From assembly GCF_041146795.1 (NCBI RefSeq), contig NC_135183.1, positions 16,186,840 through 16,250,839 of the forward strand: 64,000 bases of DNA, read 5' to 3'. This DNA comes from Maylandia zebra. Lineage: Eukaryota > Chordata > Actinopteri > Cichliformes > Cichlidae. The translations under genes and the position numbers were made by a program. Under the pieces are notes generated by a model. The model ran no database searches, was not told the DNA's origin, and was given only the letters and a program-made list of their open reading frames with translations. Within the stretch, counting starts at the first letter, position 1, and every line of letters starts with the position of its first letter. Positions 33,459 to 44,497 of this stretch are shown one piece after another.

Positions 33459-36400
33459 ATGCCAAGGAAGCAGAAAAAGTCACAAGCTGCAAAACAACGC
33501 TGGAAAAAGTTTCATGAGTTTCACAAAGTACCAACATGTGAACAAGCTGAGTTTGATTTTCCTCAGAGCTCTGCAGAAGACAGTGTGTCTACAAAGACCA
33601 ATTCTGACAGTGTCAAACAGGCAGGTCAACATGTTCCTGCACATGTACAACAGGTATCTTATGCTGATGCTGTAAAGAGTGGACTGCAGCATAAAGTTAA
33701 TGAACAACATGAGGTGTCAAGTGCCCCACAGGTGGGTTATGCTGACTTTTTGAAAAGAGGCTGTCACAGTGATGTGGCAGGACCATCTCATGCAGAAAGA
33801 GTGAACCTTGAAAACCAGCCCTCTGTTATACATGTCTGTGCATCTCGCAGCCAGGCTCATCCTAAATATGGAGACTCCAGAAACAAGCAGTGCACATGTA
33901 ACTCACTCACATTTCTTGCTTTCCTTCATGAGAATGAAAACATGACTACAGCTGACCTTAATCTGGTCTTGGATAAAGGTGATGTGATGTACAAAGAGGC
34001 CAAGAAAAGATTTCCTAAAAATATTCATTTGGCAACCGATGAGCTGCCAGACAAAGTTGATGCTCGCTGGTCTATGTATGATGTCGACATGACACAGCCT
34101 TCCCGGTATGGGACATTTGAAGAACCTCCAGAGGAAGCAGTAGATACCTTTCTCAGCTTAGAAGCAGGACTGAGCTGCCTGTTGTCAGATGTGCAGTATG
34201 CCTTATTGATTATGAGTGGATTGTGTATCGCAGTGTTCAGATCCACATCAGGCAAATATGGTTTCTTTGATCCACACTCCAGAACACCCAGTGGTCTTCC
34301 TCTATTACTACAGTCACGTAATCGTGGTACAGCTGTGATGCTGAAATTCACACTCCTCAGTGACATGATTAAGAGGATCCAAGATTCTTATGAAATGATG
34401 GAGATATCACCCTCTTGTAACTATGAACTGAAGCCTGTGCAGTTCTACAGTATGAGCACAGTCAACCTGAGTGATACTATCACAGACACAGTCTGCAGAC
34501 CAACAGCTGCCACTGCTGTGGCATCTACTCACTCTGATACAACTGTTGATGAAGCAAACTCCTCTACTCCAAGGAGAAACACAACGACTGATCTGACTGA
34601 GAACATCTTTTGTCAAATGTCCATTTGTACGCCACCGGTGAAACAAAAAGAAGTTCACGTGACTCAGTTCACATCATATGAAGATCAGAATGAACCTCCT
34701 AATATACCAACTGAAGAACTATGCAGTGAATTAAGTTTCCTTCCATCAAGTGATGCTTTTTCATGTCAATCAAATGCTGCCATAACAAATGTTGCTGCCT
34801 GTGACCTTTCTGATATAGTTTTACAAAAACTGAAAAAAGTTAATAAACAACAAAGGCACAAAATGAAAAGAAGATTAATGGCATCAGAGAAACCCAGAAA
34901 TCAGAGAAAAGAAAACCAAAAAAGGAGAGAACAACAAAAGTATGCTTCAAATAAAGATTACAAAGAAAAGAAAAAATCTTGCGCAAGCGAGACATATAAA
35001 AACAATCCTGAAGTTAAACAAAAACAACAACAGTATATGAAAAGACGTTACTGTGAAAATGATGAATTCAGAAAGAAACAAAAACAATATGTTAAAAAAC
35101 GTTTTTCTGAGAATGCTACAGTTAGAAAGAAACAACAACAATATATTAAAAGACGCTACTGTGAGAACGATGAATTCAGAAAGAAACAACAACAATATAT
35201 TAAAAGACGCTACTGTGAGAACGATGAATTCAGAAAGAAACAACAACAATATATTAAAAGACGCTACTGTGAGAACGATGAATTCAGAAAGAAACAACAA
35301 CAATATATTAAAAGACGCTACTGTGAGAACGATGAATTCAGAAAGAAACAACAACAATATATTAAAAGACGCTACTGTGACAATGCTGACTTTAGACAAA
35401 AACAAAAAAACTATATAACTAAAAGGTATCAAGAAAACCCTGAATTCAGAGAGAGACAGAGATCTCGAGTGACTCAGCGTTATGCACGTGACAATGCATT
35501 CAGAGTAAGACACAGACAACTAATGAAACAACTAATGCGAGACAGGTATCAAAGTAATCTTGCATTCAGGATTATGCACAACATGAGATGTGCAATGAAA
35601 ATAAAAAGGAAATACAGATGGGTGAACAGACAAACCCAAGAGAGTGACAACAGTGTGATCAACGAGGCCATATCTGTGTTCAAATCACAAATCAAAGCTG
35701 GACCATCATACCCATGTACTGTATGCTTCAAGGCTTCATTTCCAAACCAAGTGCGACCCTGCACAAGGTCAAAGTATGTCAAAAACCCACATGTAGTTGC
35801 AACATGTTTGACAGGAAAGTTTGTTCATGTTTGTGATGAAAACTGCAGAAATGAGCAGTGCAAAGTGCCTGATGAGAGAAAGAGAGAGTGGATATGTCAC
35901 ACCTGCCACGATCATCTTAAAAATGGATCCATGCCAGCACTTGCTGTTGCCAATAAGTTGGATCTTGCTGATATTCCAGCTGAACTTTCTGATCTCAACA
36001 TACTGGAGAGACATCTCATAGCCAAGTGCATACCATTTGCCAAGATCATTCCTCTTCCCAAAGGCAGACAAAGAGCAATTAGAGGAAATGTGGTCTGTGT
36101 CCCATCAGAGGTACAGGAAACTGTTGAAACACTACCTCGACTGAGAATTAATTCTCAGGTGATCAGAGTAAAATTGAAGAGACGCTTGTCTTACAAAGGT
36201 CATCAGCTGTTTCAGACTGTAAGCTGGTCTAAACTTGTGCAAGCACTGCATAAACTCAAGCAGATTCATCCACAGTATAAGGATGTGAGCATCAGAGATG
36301 ATGCTGAGCTGTGTGATCCAACTCTTCCTGATGAAGATGATGAGGATGATGATGATGAAAACATGAATGAGGACGATTATGATGAGGCTGATTTAATGGA

Positions 36401-39400
36401 AATTGACAGCTGTGAGAAAAATGCACTGAGTGAAGCACAAAATATAAATGAACAGGACATTGACATGTTACCCTGTGATGGTGAACAATCGCATGAACAG
36501 ATGAGAGATGATTCAGAGCAAGCAGATGGACTGACTAATGGTGGTTTTGCACTCGAGTCCTGTTTGCAGCCCCCTGATGTGGCTGAGGAGATATTATGTT
36601 TCAGTGAAGGAATCTACTCTGTTGCTCCTGCAGAGAGAAACAATCCAATAAGTTTTTTCAAAACACCTAAACTGGAGGCCATGGCCTTCCCTGTGCAGTT
36701 TCCTACAGGCCAAAACACACTTGATGAAAGAAGGCTGATCAAAGTATCCCCCAGTGGGTATTTCAAATCAAGACTTTTCTGCATTGATGATCGTTTTGCC
36801 AAAGACACAAACTATTTATTCTTTGCACAGTTTGTGACTGAAATACACTTGGCTACATCCAGCATGACAGTACAGTTAAGGAAGGCAAAGCCTCTGACCA
36901 GAGATGGTAGAAAAATAACCTCAGGCATGTTACAAGATAAACATGAGGTGGAGAAACTGGTGCGAAATAAAGATGCAGTGAGATTCATGCAGCCTCTGAG
37001 AGGAACCCCAGCCTATTGGGAGAAAACAACAAGAGATCTTTTTGCCATGATCAGACAGTTGGGAACTCCCACGTTCTTTTGCACATTTTCAGCTGCTGAA
37101 ATGCGCTGGCCTGAAGTGATCGAGGCAATAACAAGGCAGCAAGGTGAACAAGTGAATTTTGAAGGACTCGACTGGTCAGCAAAGTGTGACATCCTGAGAA
37201 GCAATCCTGTCACAACAATGCGCATGTTTGACAAGAGAGTTGAAGCATTATTCAGAGATTTACTCTTATCTCCTGCAGAGCCACTTGGCAAAGTCATTGA
37301 CTACTTTTACAGAGTTGAGTTTCAGCACAGAGGAAGCCCACACATACACTGCCTCCTGTGGGTAGAAGGTGCTCCTGTGTTTGAGGAGGATGATGAGCAA
37401 ACTGTTCTTGATTTTATAAACAAATACATCACAGCTCAGCTGCCTGATCCACATAAACAACCTGAACTGTACAAAAAAGTAACAGAAGTGCAAAAACACA
37501 GTAAGAACCACACAAAGACGTGCTTTAGGAGTTTAAGCTCCGGGTGCCGTTTTGGTTTTCCCAAACCACCCTGCAATGAGACAATGATCACAAGACCCAG
37601 TGAGGATGATGCACTGGAAGTAGAAACGGCAAAGAACAAGCTCAGACCACTGAACCAGCTGCTGAATGAACCTGAAACTGCTTCCATGAGTTTAGAGCAG
37701 CTCTTGGAAAGATGCAAGTTGACACATGCAGAATATGAGAGATACCTGAATAAAATGAACATGAGGAGTACGATCATACTAAAGCGTGATCCAAAAGACT
37801 CTTGGATAAACGGCTATAATCCACATCTGCTTGAAGCCTGGAACAGTAATATCGACATAAGCTTTGTTTTAGATGCTTTTGGTGCTGCAAATTATTTAAT
37901 GAAATATATATCAAAAAAAGAGGGCGGGCTATCTGAGTACCTGAAAACTGTCATTGAGAACTCCCATAAGGACAGTGTAAATGAGTGCGATGAAATGAGA
38001 GCCGTCATGCAGGCATATTCAAAGAAGCGAGAGATCAGTGCACAGGAGTGTGTTGCTCGTGCATGTGGTCTTCACATGAAGCAATGCTCACGTGCTGTAA
38101 TATTCATTCCAACTGATGATAATCCTGTGAAAATGAGTCGTCCCCTGTCAGTTCTGGACAACACAACACCTGAGTCTTCCAATGTTTGGATGACATCTTT
38201 GAATGACAAATACAAAGCCAGACCTGAAACACCAGAGTATGAGGAGATGTGCATGGCAGACTTTGCTGCTACTTGCAGGATTGTCTATGGCCAACAGAAA
38301 AAAGGTAAAGATGTTTTGCCCCTTCTCAATGAGATGGGGTTTGTGCAAAGGCGCAAAAACAATAAGCCTGCTATCATCAGATTTCACCGCTGCTCACAAG
38401 AAAAACATCCAGAGCAATATTACGGAAGACTGCTTAAACTGTACCTTCCTCATCGTTCAGACCACGAACTGAAAACACCATCGTTGCCAACCTATCAGGC
38501 TTTCTATGGTGCTGGCTGTGTACAGCTACCAGGTACTGACCATCTTGAGTACGTGCAACACATTGTCAAAAGAAACAGAGAAAAATATGAGAAAAACAGT
38601 GAGGAGATCGAGAGCGCTGTTGAGGAATATGAGCAGAACAGAGGTGTGACTGACGAATGGTGTAATCTGGCACCTGAATCAGATCTCGTAAGGTTGCCAC
38701 TTGTCGAACAAGAAAGAGAGCGAGACAATGAAAATGAACAGGAAGATGTGCCCGACTACAGCCGTCAGGCTGATGCTTCAACAGAAGTCAGAGCCATCAG
38801 GGAACCCCCTGCTATTGATCCCACATTGTTACGTCAGATGTTTCAGAATCTGAACAAGAAGCAAGCCTGCATATTTTATGCAGTTAGAGACTGGTGCATT
38901 AAAAGAGTCTGTGCTCTAAATCCAGAGCAGTTTTTCTTTTATATTAATGGTGGTGCTGGAACAGGAAAATCACATCTTATCAAATGCATCTACTCAGAAG
39001 CATCTAAGATACTGAGCAAAGTGCCCAGATATGCAGACGACGTTGACATATCAAAACCCACCGTCCTGTTAACTGCTTTCACTGGGACTGCAGCTTTTAA
39101 CATTTCTGGAACAACACTGCATTCTCTTCTCAAGCTGCCTAGAAGCTTAAAACCTCCCATTCAGGGACTTGGCAATCAGCTGGATGAAGTCAGATCAGAA
39201 CTTTTGAATGCTGAAATAATCGTCATTGACGAAGTGTCTATGGTGTCAAGACATCTGTTTGCATATGTAGATGCAAGACTCAAACAGATCAAAGGGACTC
39301 GGAGACCCTTTGGAGGCATGTCAGTCATTGCTGTCGGAGACTTCTATCAGCTACCCCCAGTGCGACAGTCTAAACCTCTCTGTGTGCACGACCCGTCTGA

Positions 39401-40973
39401 GATCGACCTGTGGCGGGAGCATTTTCAGATGATCACTCTGACTGAGATTATGCGTCAGAAAGATGATGTTGTCTTTGCTGAGATGCTGAACAGAATTCGT
39501 GTAAAAGGAAAGTTGGATGAGCTTTGCGAAGCAGATAGAAATTTGTTGTTACAGGCCATAACTGAACCAGCCCATTGTCCGACTGATGCATTGCACATTT
39601 TTGCAACTAATAAAGAAGTGGATGCACACAACTCTTCAACACTGGCTCTGCTCCACACTCATATCATTGACATCCATGCAGATGATTATAGAAAAGATCC
39701 TAGAACTGGCAGAATGGCACTTCAAGACAGACCATTGAAAGGAGGTAAAAACGAGTTACCAGACACACTGAAAGTTGCAGAAGGAGCTCGTGTCATGCTC
39801 ACCAGAAACATTGACATACAAAATGGTTTGGTTAATGGAGCTTTTGGAATACTACTTAGAGTAGTTTACTCTGAAAATGACCAACACATCATCAAGCTTG
39901 GACTTAAAATGGATAATGAGACATCTGGAAAGAATAACCGCACACCAGCAGACGATATGGTGTACATTGAGAGAGCAGAGGAGAATCTGAAGCAGAAAGG
40001 AGTGGTACGAAGACAGTTCCCAGTGAAGCTGGCCTTTGCATGTACAATACATAAGGTACAGGGTATGACAACTACATCAGCTGTTGTCTCTCTTAAGAGC
40101 ATTTTTGAGCCCGGCATGGCCTACGTAGCTGTCAGTAGAGTGACGTCTCTCAGTGGACTGTATCTTCTTGATATGGAGGAGAAAAAAATATTCACCAACC
40201 CAGAAATCACTGCAGCGCTTGAGAACATGAGACAAGCCAACCTTGATGACATGATGCCTCTTCTACACGTGAGGCAAACACTGAGCAGGTCAGAGGTTTT
40301 CACCATTGTTCATCATAATACAGAGGGACTGCCAGCTCACATTAATGACATCAAAAGTCACCATGAATTGTGTCTAGCAGATGTTTTGTGCCTAACAGAA
40401 ACACACCTGCGGGGCTCTTTTGTCGCAGAGAGTCTCCACTTGGAAAATTACAATTTGTTCAAACGCAACAGACACCTGTCCTACACAAACTTTCCCCAGA
40501 TGGCAAACAGAAGTGGTGGTGGAGTTGCTGTTTATGTGAAAAGTGACATTCAAGTGCATGAAAAACAGTACATCCATAATGTAACTGACCTTGAATTTCT
40601 GGCTTTAAAGGTTGAAGCACCAGTCAGTGCTCTGATTGCAGTTGTATACAGACCTCCAGACTACACTCTGAGGCCATTCCTGAAAAACCTGGTAAGCCTA
40701 TTAGACTCATTGGAGATCATGGACTGTCATCCCATCATAGTTTGTGGTGATTTTAATGAGAATGTTTTATCCAGTGCAAACAAACTAATCCTGGAGCTGT
40801 TTGAGTCTAGGGGATACGCACAGGTCATCACTGCCCCTACCACAGAGAAGAACACACTGCTTGACCTAATTTTCATTTCTCAGTCAGATCGATGTCTCCA
40901 TTCTGGAGTCATGAAGACATACCATAGTTACCATGACCCAGTATACTGTGTATTGTCCTGTGATGATTCATGA
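33459..40973 (+). CDS. Helentron Rep/Pif1 helicase/endonuclease polyprotein, copy 1
   Basis: The product is 2,504 aa from the ATG at 33459 (A at -3, good context); the frame opens six bases earlier only at a GTG. Domains run in the following order. Residues 125-300 are a cysteine-peptidase-like region with Q132, C145 and the D271-P-H273 motif. Residues 505-710 hold [16 protein letters not shown] repeats. Residues 750-900 are a Cys/His region resembling the DUF6570-type segment of Helitron proteins. Residues 955-980 are acidic. Residues 1070-1500 are the Helitron-like N and Rep region, with the HUH pair H1295-I-H1297 and two tyrosines (Y1479, Y1483). Residues 1790-2270 are a Pif1-type helicase with Walker A GGAGTGKS (1831-1838) and Walker B D1924-E1925. 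Residues 2277-2504 are an endonuclease/exonuclease/phosphatase-type nuclease with E2314, D2431-F-N2433 and H2492-D2493. Rep would nick and join the ends and the helicase would unwind. All key residues are present and no break is seen. Confidence 0.93.
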   Translation: MPRKQKKSQAAKQRWKKFHEFHKVPTCEQAEFDFPQSSAEDSVSTKTNSDSVKQAGQHVPAHVQQVSYADAVKSGLQHKVNEQHEVSSAPQVGYADFLKRGCHSDVAGPSHAERVNLENQPSVIHVCASRSQAHPKYGDSRNKQCTCNSLTFLAFLHENENMTTADLNLVLDKGDVMYKEAKKRFPKNIHLATDELPDKVDARWSMYDVDMTQPSRYGTFEEPPEEAVDTFLSLEAGLSCLLSDVQYALLIMSGLCIAVFRSTSGKYGFFDPHSRTPSGLPLLLQSRNRGTAVMLKFTLLSDMIKRIQDSYEMMEISPSCNYELKPVQFYSMSTVNLSDTITDTVCRPTAATAVASTHSDTTVDEANSSTPRRNTTTDLTENIFCQMSICTPPVKQKEVHVTQFTSYEDQNEPPNIPTEELCSELSFLPSSDAFSCQSNAAITNVAACDLSDIVLQKLKKVNKQQRHKMKRRLMASEKPRNQRKENQKRREQQKYASNKDYKEKKKSCASETYKNNPEVKQKQQQYMKRRYCENDEFRKKQKQYVKKRFSENATVRKKQQQYIKRRYCENDEFRKKQQQYIKRRYCENDEFRKKQQQYIKRRYCENDEFRKKQQQYIKRRYCENDEFRKKQQQYIKRRYCDNADFRQKQKNYITKRYQENPEFRERQRSRVTQRYARDNAFRVRHRQLMKQLMRDRYQSNLAFRIMHNMRCAMKIKRKYRWVNRQTQESDNSVINEAISVFKSQIKAGPSYPCTVCFKASFPNQVRPCTRSKYVKNPHVVATCLTGKFVHVCDENCRNEQCKVPDERKREWICHTCHDHLKNGSMPALAVANKLDLADIPAELSDLNILERHLIAKCIPFAKIIPLPKGRQRAIRGNVVCVPSEVQETVETLPRLRINSQVIRVKLKRRLSYKGHQLFQTVSWSKLVQALHKLKQIHPQYKDVSIRDDAELCDPTLPDEDDEDDDDENMNEDDYDEADLMEIDSCEKNALSEAQNINEQDIDMLPCDGEQSHEQMRDDSEQADGLTNGGFALESCLQPPDVAEEILCFSEGIYSVAPAERNNPISFFKTPKLEAMAFPVQFPTGQNTLDERRLIKVSPSGYFKSRLFCIDDRFAKDTNYLFFAQFVTEIHLATSSMTVQLRKAKPLTRDGRKITSGMLQDKHEVEKLVRNKDAVRFMQPLRGTPAYWEKTTRDLFAMIRQLGTPTFFCTFSAAEMRWPEVIEAITRQQGEQVNFEGLDWSAKCDILRSNPVTTMRMFDKRVEALFRDLLLSPAEPLGKVIDYFYRVEFQHRGSPHIHCLLWVEGAPVFEEDDEQTVLDFINKYITAQLPDPHKQPELYKKVTEVQKHSKNHTKTCFRSLSSGCRFGFPKPPCNETMITRPSEDDALEVETAKNKLRPLNQLLNEPETASMSLEQLLERCKLTHAEYERYLNKMNMRSTIILKRDPKDSWINGYNPHLLEAWNSNIDISFVLDAFGAANYLMKYISKKEGGLSEYLKTVIENSHKDSVNECDEMRAVMQAYSKKREISAQECVARACGLHMKQCSRAVIFIPTDDNPVKMSRPLSVLDNTTPESSNVWMTSLNDKYKARPETPEYEEMCMADFAATCRIVYGQQKKGKDVLPLLNEMGFVQRRKNNKPAIIRFHRCSQEKHPEQYYGRLLKLYLPHRSDHELKTPSLPTYQAFYGAGCVQLPGTDHLEYVQHIVKRNREKYEKNSEEIESAVEEYEQNRGVTDEWCNLAPESDLVRLPLVEQERERDNENEQEDVPDYSRQADASTEVRAIREPPAIDPTLLRQMFQNLNKKQACIFYAVRDWCIKRVCALNPEQFFFYINGGAGTGKSHLIKCIYSEASKILSKVPRYADDVDISKPTVLLTAFTGTAAFNISGTTLHSLLKLPRSLKPPIQGLGNQLDEVRSELLNAEIIVIDEVSMVSRHLFAYVDARLKQIKGTRRPFGGMSVIAVGDFYQLPPVRQSKPLCVHDPSEIDLWREHFQMITLTEIMRQKDDVVFAEMLNRIRVKGKLDELCEADRNLLLQAITEPAHCPTDALHIFATNKEVDAHNSSTLALLHTHIIDIHADDYRKDPRTGRMALQDRPLKGGKNELPDTLKVAEGARVMLTRNIDIQNGLVNGAFGILLRVVYSENDQHIIKLGLKMDNETSGKNNRTPADDMVYIERAEENLKQKGVVRRQFPVKLAFACTIHKVQGMTTTSAVVSLKSIFEPGMAYVAVSRVTSLSGLYLLDMEEKKIFTNPEITAALENMRQANLDDMMPLLHVRQTLSRSEVFTIVHHNTEGLPAHINDIKSHHELCLADVLCLTETHLRGSFVAESLHLENYNLFKRNRHLSYTNFPQMANRSGGGVAVYVKSDIQVHEKQYIHNVTDLEFLALKVEAPVSALIAVVYRPPDYTLRPFLKNLVSLLDSLEIMDCHPIIVCGDFNENVLSSANKLILELFESRGYAQVITAPTTEKNTLLDLIFISQSDRCLHSGVMKTYHSYHDPVYCVLSCDDS
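34970..35590 (+). repeat. In-frame 54-bp coding repeat, copy 1
   Basis: The core has near-identical 54-bp units from about 35127 to 35380, with [12 protein letters not shown] encoded at 35160, 35214, 35268 and 35322. Diverged copies flank it on both sides. It encodes 18-residue basic, Gln-rich repeats of the form [18 protein letters not shown]. The spacing is a multiple of three, so unit number can change without breaking the ORF. Basic charge suggests nucleic-acid binding (inference). Confidence 0.9.
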
Positions 40974-42975
40974 TCTAGATCTTTGAATACAGTAAGTAAT
41001 ATCTATATTTTTGAATGACTTAAGAAAGTAGAGCGATATTTAAAAGTTGACGCCCTGCATTGCAGTATAATGTTTGAATTGTTTACATAAAATACAATTA
41101 CATGAATTAAGTAATGATATCAGTAAAAGATGACAATTTTATTTATTACAGAAAATCTAAAATTCACTAACAGTAACCTATAAATGTCAGAAAAATCAAA
41201 TATAGCAGTTTGAAACGAACAGTGTAGGCATATCCTCTCTGCAGCCAGGCTTCAACATCCTGCCAGGCTGCCCCAGTCTCACTGTGGCTGGGAGGGAGGG
41301 AGGGTGGACCAGAGGATTGCCTACACAACACATAAATGTTCAACAGCTTCTTCATTGTTTCTGAGAGAACAATAATGACTAAAGGTTGCTTTTTAAAAAA
41401 ACAAACAAACAAACAAACAAACCTAATTACAGCAATAATGACAGTTAAGCCACTTTATGTGTGCCTCTATTTTGAAATAATATTTACAAAAATATTATTA
41501 TTTTGGTTTGTTATAAACTTTAAACTTTTTCAAAAGTACACAATTATATTTTTGGACAAATTTTTCTATGAAACATAAATTTTTATGAGCTTTTATCATG
41601 TTTCTGGCCAGTGCAATCATCAGGGTGGGTCTGGGTTGATAACTGCACATTTCTGGCCAGAAATGTTTCAGCAGTGTTACATATGTAGTGCATATGTTAC
41701 ACTTGCTTTCTGTTACCAGCTGATACCCTACATTTGTATAGACATTTGATGGTGTGAGGTTGGGGAGTTGAGTGGGAGGGGGGGGGGGGGGAGGGTACGG
41801 TGGGAGTCGAGGGGGGGGGGTTTCCTTTCCTGTTAGGTTTCCTTTGTTTTTCTTTTTTTTTCTTTTTAAGAGAGACACAGTCCTCCTGTGTCTTCTCCAA
41901 GCTTCACATGTAAAATCCAACAATGTGAAGCACATAGCAGCCAGAAACTGTAATGCCACAGATCAGAGAAACTTCATCATCACCATCTTCATCGCCATAC
42001 GATCAGAGCGTGAGACTTCACATCTGGAGCACAGGAGAGATTCTGTGATAAGTCTTCCTTCTAGCTTGTCCCACAAGCAGTCGGTGAGATTTACTAACAA
42101 CAAAAAGGGTTAATGACATTATTTCCATGAAAACATGTATTCATTCTTTGTGAAGTGTTTAAATTGTGTTTTCACTTGACCTTAGGAGTGTTAGAGTGTA
42201 TTGTAATGTCTGTACTCAGGTGTTTCCCTCTGTGATCCATCCCCTTCAGAGCCGAGACACTCAGGACTGAACAGACTGCACAGTTTCTGTGACTGAGCCT
42301 CCAAAACACCTTCTTTGAAACCACTCATGATAGAAGGGCTTCATATTTGCAGCAGCACTACTACAGGTATTCAGTTTATTACAGGATGTGTTTGTTTCTT
42401 AGGACCAGCTCTGAGTGCACACTACCTAATATATACACCTTTCTGTTTATTACAAACCAACTACTCTGGATCATACGGCCAGTTGGCAGGAATGTTGCTG
42501 CAGGAAAACATCCCTGGAGATCACCATCATTGTCAGACTGACTGTGCCTCCTCTGTGCAGTGTCAAGATCCTCCCTAAATGAGTGTGTAAGTTAACATTT
42601 TCATTATTTTATTCCCTTTGACAAGACAAGTATCACTGATATTTACATTTACAACTACATATTCCTGTTTTCTGCTCTTCTTTTAAAGTCCTCAGCTATC
42701 CTGCTTCTGTGCTGCTTGCCACACATCAAACACTGGCCGGATGACAGGGAGGATCCACTCTGAAGTCACTGGACATGATGAGGATCATATGGGACTTCAT
42801 AGTTTCACAGAAACGTTGTGCTCTGTGATTACAGGTTTTAAATGGACATAATGACTGCCTCTCTCTGATCAACAGGCTAAAGGATTGTTGTCATTGTTAG
42901 TGCTCTGTACAATGTATGCTTATTTAGTATTTCATCACAGAGCAAACCTTTTTTTCTTTAACATATTTTTATTTT
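40974..42975 (+). other. Autonomous copy 1: proximal 3' region
   Basis: This is non-coding AT-rich sequence after the ORF stop. It holds an AAAC microsatellite (41398-41423), two G-runs at 41778-41791 and 41811-41820, and the 87-codon frame at 42315-42578 described for the deleted element. From about 41874 it matches the 5.3 kb derivative. No convincing polyadenylation signal was singled out. Confidence 0.5.
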
Positions 42976-43202
42976 TTTATTTGTGGGGATAGGTTAATTG
43001 ATTAATCCAAATTGTCACTAGGTGTGAATGTGCGAGTGAATGTGAGTGTGAATGGTTGTCTGTCCCTGTGTGTTGGCCCTGTGACAGACTGGCGACCTGT
43101 CCAGGGTGTACCCTGCCTTTCGCCCTATGACAGCTGGGATAGGCTCCAGCGCCCCCCGCGACCCTGGAAAGGATAAGCGGAAGCGAATGGATGGATGGAT
43201 GG
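42976..43202 (+). mobile_element. Short retroposon fragment with ATGG tail inside copy 1
   Basis: A 227-bp insertion contains a segment very common in fish (ACTGGCGACCTGTCCAGGGT ... GGATAGGCTCCAGC ... GGATAAGCGGAAG) and ends in an ATGGATGG repeat. It is flanked by the 13-bp direct repeat ATATTTTTATTTT (42963-42975 and 43203-43215). The deleted element at 15078-20369 has the uninterrupted site with one copy of that 13-mer. I read it as a 5'-truncated non-LTR retroposon or SINE 3' end. The family was not identified. Minus-strand open frames through it are artefacts. Confidence 0.85.
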
Positions 43203-43215
43203 ATATTTTTATTTT

Positions 43216-44297
43216 GTTCTAATGTTGAATTAACTGTGGGGATTTTTTTTAAGTGGGCACTCGGGATGTCATATGACCAGAAATGTGGTAACTGGAATTC
43301 AACAGTATGGAAGAAAAAATCTGCTAAGAACAAAACACACACAAAACCCCCCAAGAAAATTCAAATTCATTCCATGTAATCCAATCTAAAACATTTTAAA
43401 CTGCTGAACAGCAACACAAACAGCGTTAAAAAACAGTGTTAACAGAATGATTATGATGATTTTGTACCAAAGTTTCAGGTCACATGGCACACCTAGTGTG
43501 TAGTGTGGGGTATCAGCTGGTAAGTATAGGTTTTTTTTTTTCATATTTGTGTCCTTAGAGTTCAGATAGATAAAGCCTTGTGTATAATAATTAGTCATAA
43601 TCACAACTCAAAGTCAGGGACTAACTAATTTTGGGACTTTGTGTCTGAGCCCAGGTTAAAACAATGTGTAAAAAAGCATTTAGTGGCATGGCTGAACAAT
43701 GCTGTATTGATACTTATTTATCCATGTTCACAAAAAGGACTAATGTGTTTATTTGATTATTTGCATGTGTTAAACTGTGTCACCACCTTACGCTTTCATT
43801 TGACTTTACTCAAAAATCTCTATACAGTTCTCTTTTACCACTGTGTGGACTCTGTTTACATTAAAACATAAAGAAGAATGAGTAATAAAAAGATGTGTAG
43901 ACAGATTAAGTAGGACGATAGAAACAGCTGTTTAGCCATGTTCTAAGAAACCAACACAATTTAAAGGTTCAGGATTGTGGTTTTAAAAGTTGAATTTTCA
44001 TGTATTTCATATCTTGCTTATTATTTTTTATTTAGTTATTTAATTTAGTTATTTTTATTTATTCTACTAGTCCTTTTCAGAAAGAAGCTGTAAAATATGA
44101 CTTAAGATTTTTATGTTATTTTCTATGACATACAAAATAAATTGATGTATGTAATACTATTAAACATGATATACACATGTGTATATGTCTGAAAAACATT
44201 ATGCTGTATATTAAAGTTTGTATTTTCTCCAGAATTTTTGTTCAACTCTAAATTTTCTTTTGTCATTACTCATCTTTTTATTATTTACATTTTAAAC
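43216..44297 (+). other. Autonomous copy 1: distal 3' region
   Basis: AT-rich non-coding sequence. About 375 bp (43762-44141) are absent from the 5.3 kb derivative. I see no supported gene. It leads into the 3' end shared with all copies. Confidence 0.5.
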
Positions 44298-44453
44298 ATG
44301 TTTAGCTTTTTTCCAACTTCTTCTGTGTGAACATCAGCTTTCAAAAGTTCTGCACTTTTGTTTTCAGGTGAAAATTTCTGTATTTTCCAGCTCATTCGGA
44401 ATTTTTAACTTAACATTCAGCAATTAATTCATTTCAGTGCATACATTCAGATT

Positions 44454-44469
44454 CAAGCATTCACACTGC
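44454..44469 (+). repeat. Subterminal inverted repeat (3' partner), copy 1
   Basis: TTCAAGCATTCACACT is the exact complement of AGTGTGAATGCTTGAA at the element's 5' end. This 16-bp asymmetric inverted repeat is present in every unit just before the 3' hairpin. Confidence 0.85.
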
Positions 44470-44488
44470 AGTTTCTTCAGAAAATGCA
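44467..44488 (+). terminator. Helentron 3' terminal hairpin, copy 1
   Basis: Arms TGCAGTTTCT and AGAAAATGCA pair over 10 positions with one mismatch and a TC loop. Eight bases later the element ends in CTAGT. The same hairpin closes every unit (for example 20339-20360 and 60737-60758). In Helitrons a 3' hairpin marks where rolling-circle transfer stops (established). This is a transposition terminator, not a transcription terminator. Confidence 0.8.
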
Positions 44489-44497
44489 CTTTCTAGT

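Larger units (their letters stand above)
29731..44497 (+). mobile_element. Autonomous Helentron, copy 1 (14.8 kb)
   Basis: A complete element. From the 5' end it has one hairpin module, about 1 kb shared with the short units (to 30796), a long leader (30797-33458), one intact Rep/helicase/endonuclease ORF, a 3' non-coding region (40974-44300), and the shared 3' end with inverted repeat, hairpin and CTTTCTAGT. The 16-bp pair AGTGTGAATGCTTGAA (5') and its complement (44454-44469) is the asymmetric terminal inverted repeat typical of Helentrons. The 3' CTAG formally fits the Helitron CTRR rule, but the 5' end does not start with TC, so it is not a canonical Helitron. It may be an active element. 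Confidence 0.92.

Noticed and set aside
34947-35519. Long open frame on the minus strand (and 35053-35418 in another + frame) inside the Rep/helicase ORF
   Set aside because: Both are shadow readings of the 54-bp coding repeat, whose length is a multiple of three, so all frames stay open. The same applies to copy 2.
41772-42113. Gly-rich 113-aa ORF after the Rep/helicase gene
   Set aside because: Produced by G-runs whose length differs between the two copies, so the frame is not conserved.
42977-43354. 125-aa minus-strand ORF with a His/Ser-rich end
   Set aside because: It runs through the antisense of the short retroposon and its ATGG tail and is repeated only because the element was duplicated.
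29731-44497. Classification as a canonical Helitron (5' TC, 3' CTRR, A-T target)
   Set aside because: The 3' CTAG fits, but the 5' end lacks TC, an asymmetric 16-bp inverted repeat is present and an endonuclease is fused, all of which point to a Helentron (Helitron2 group).
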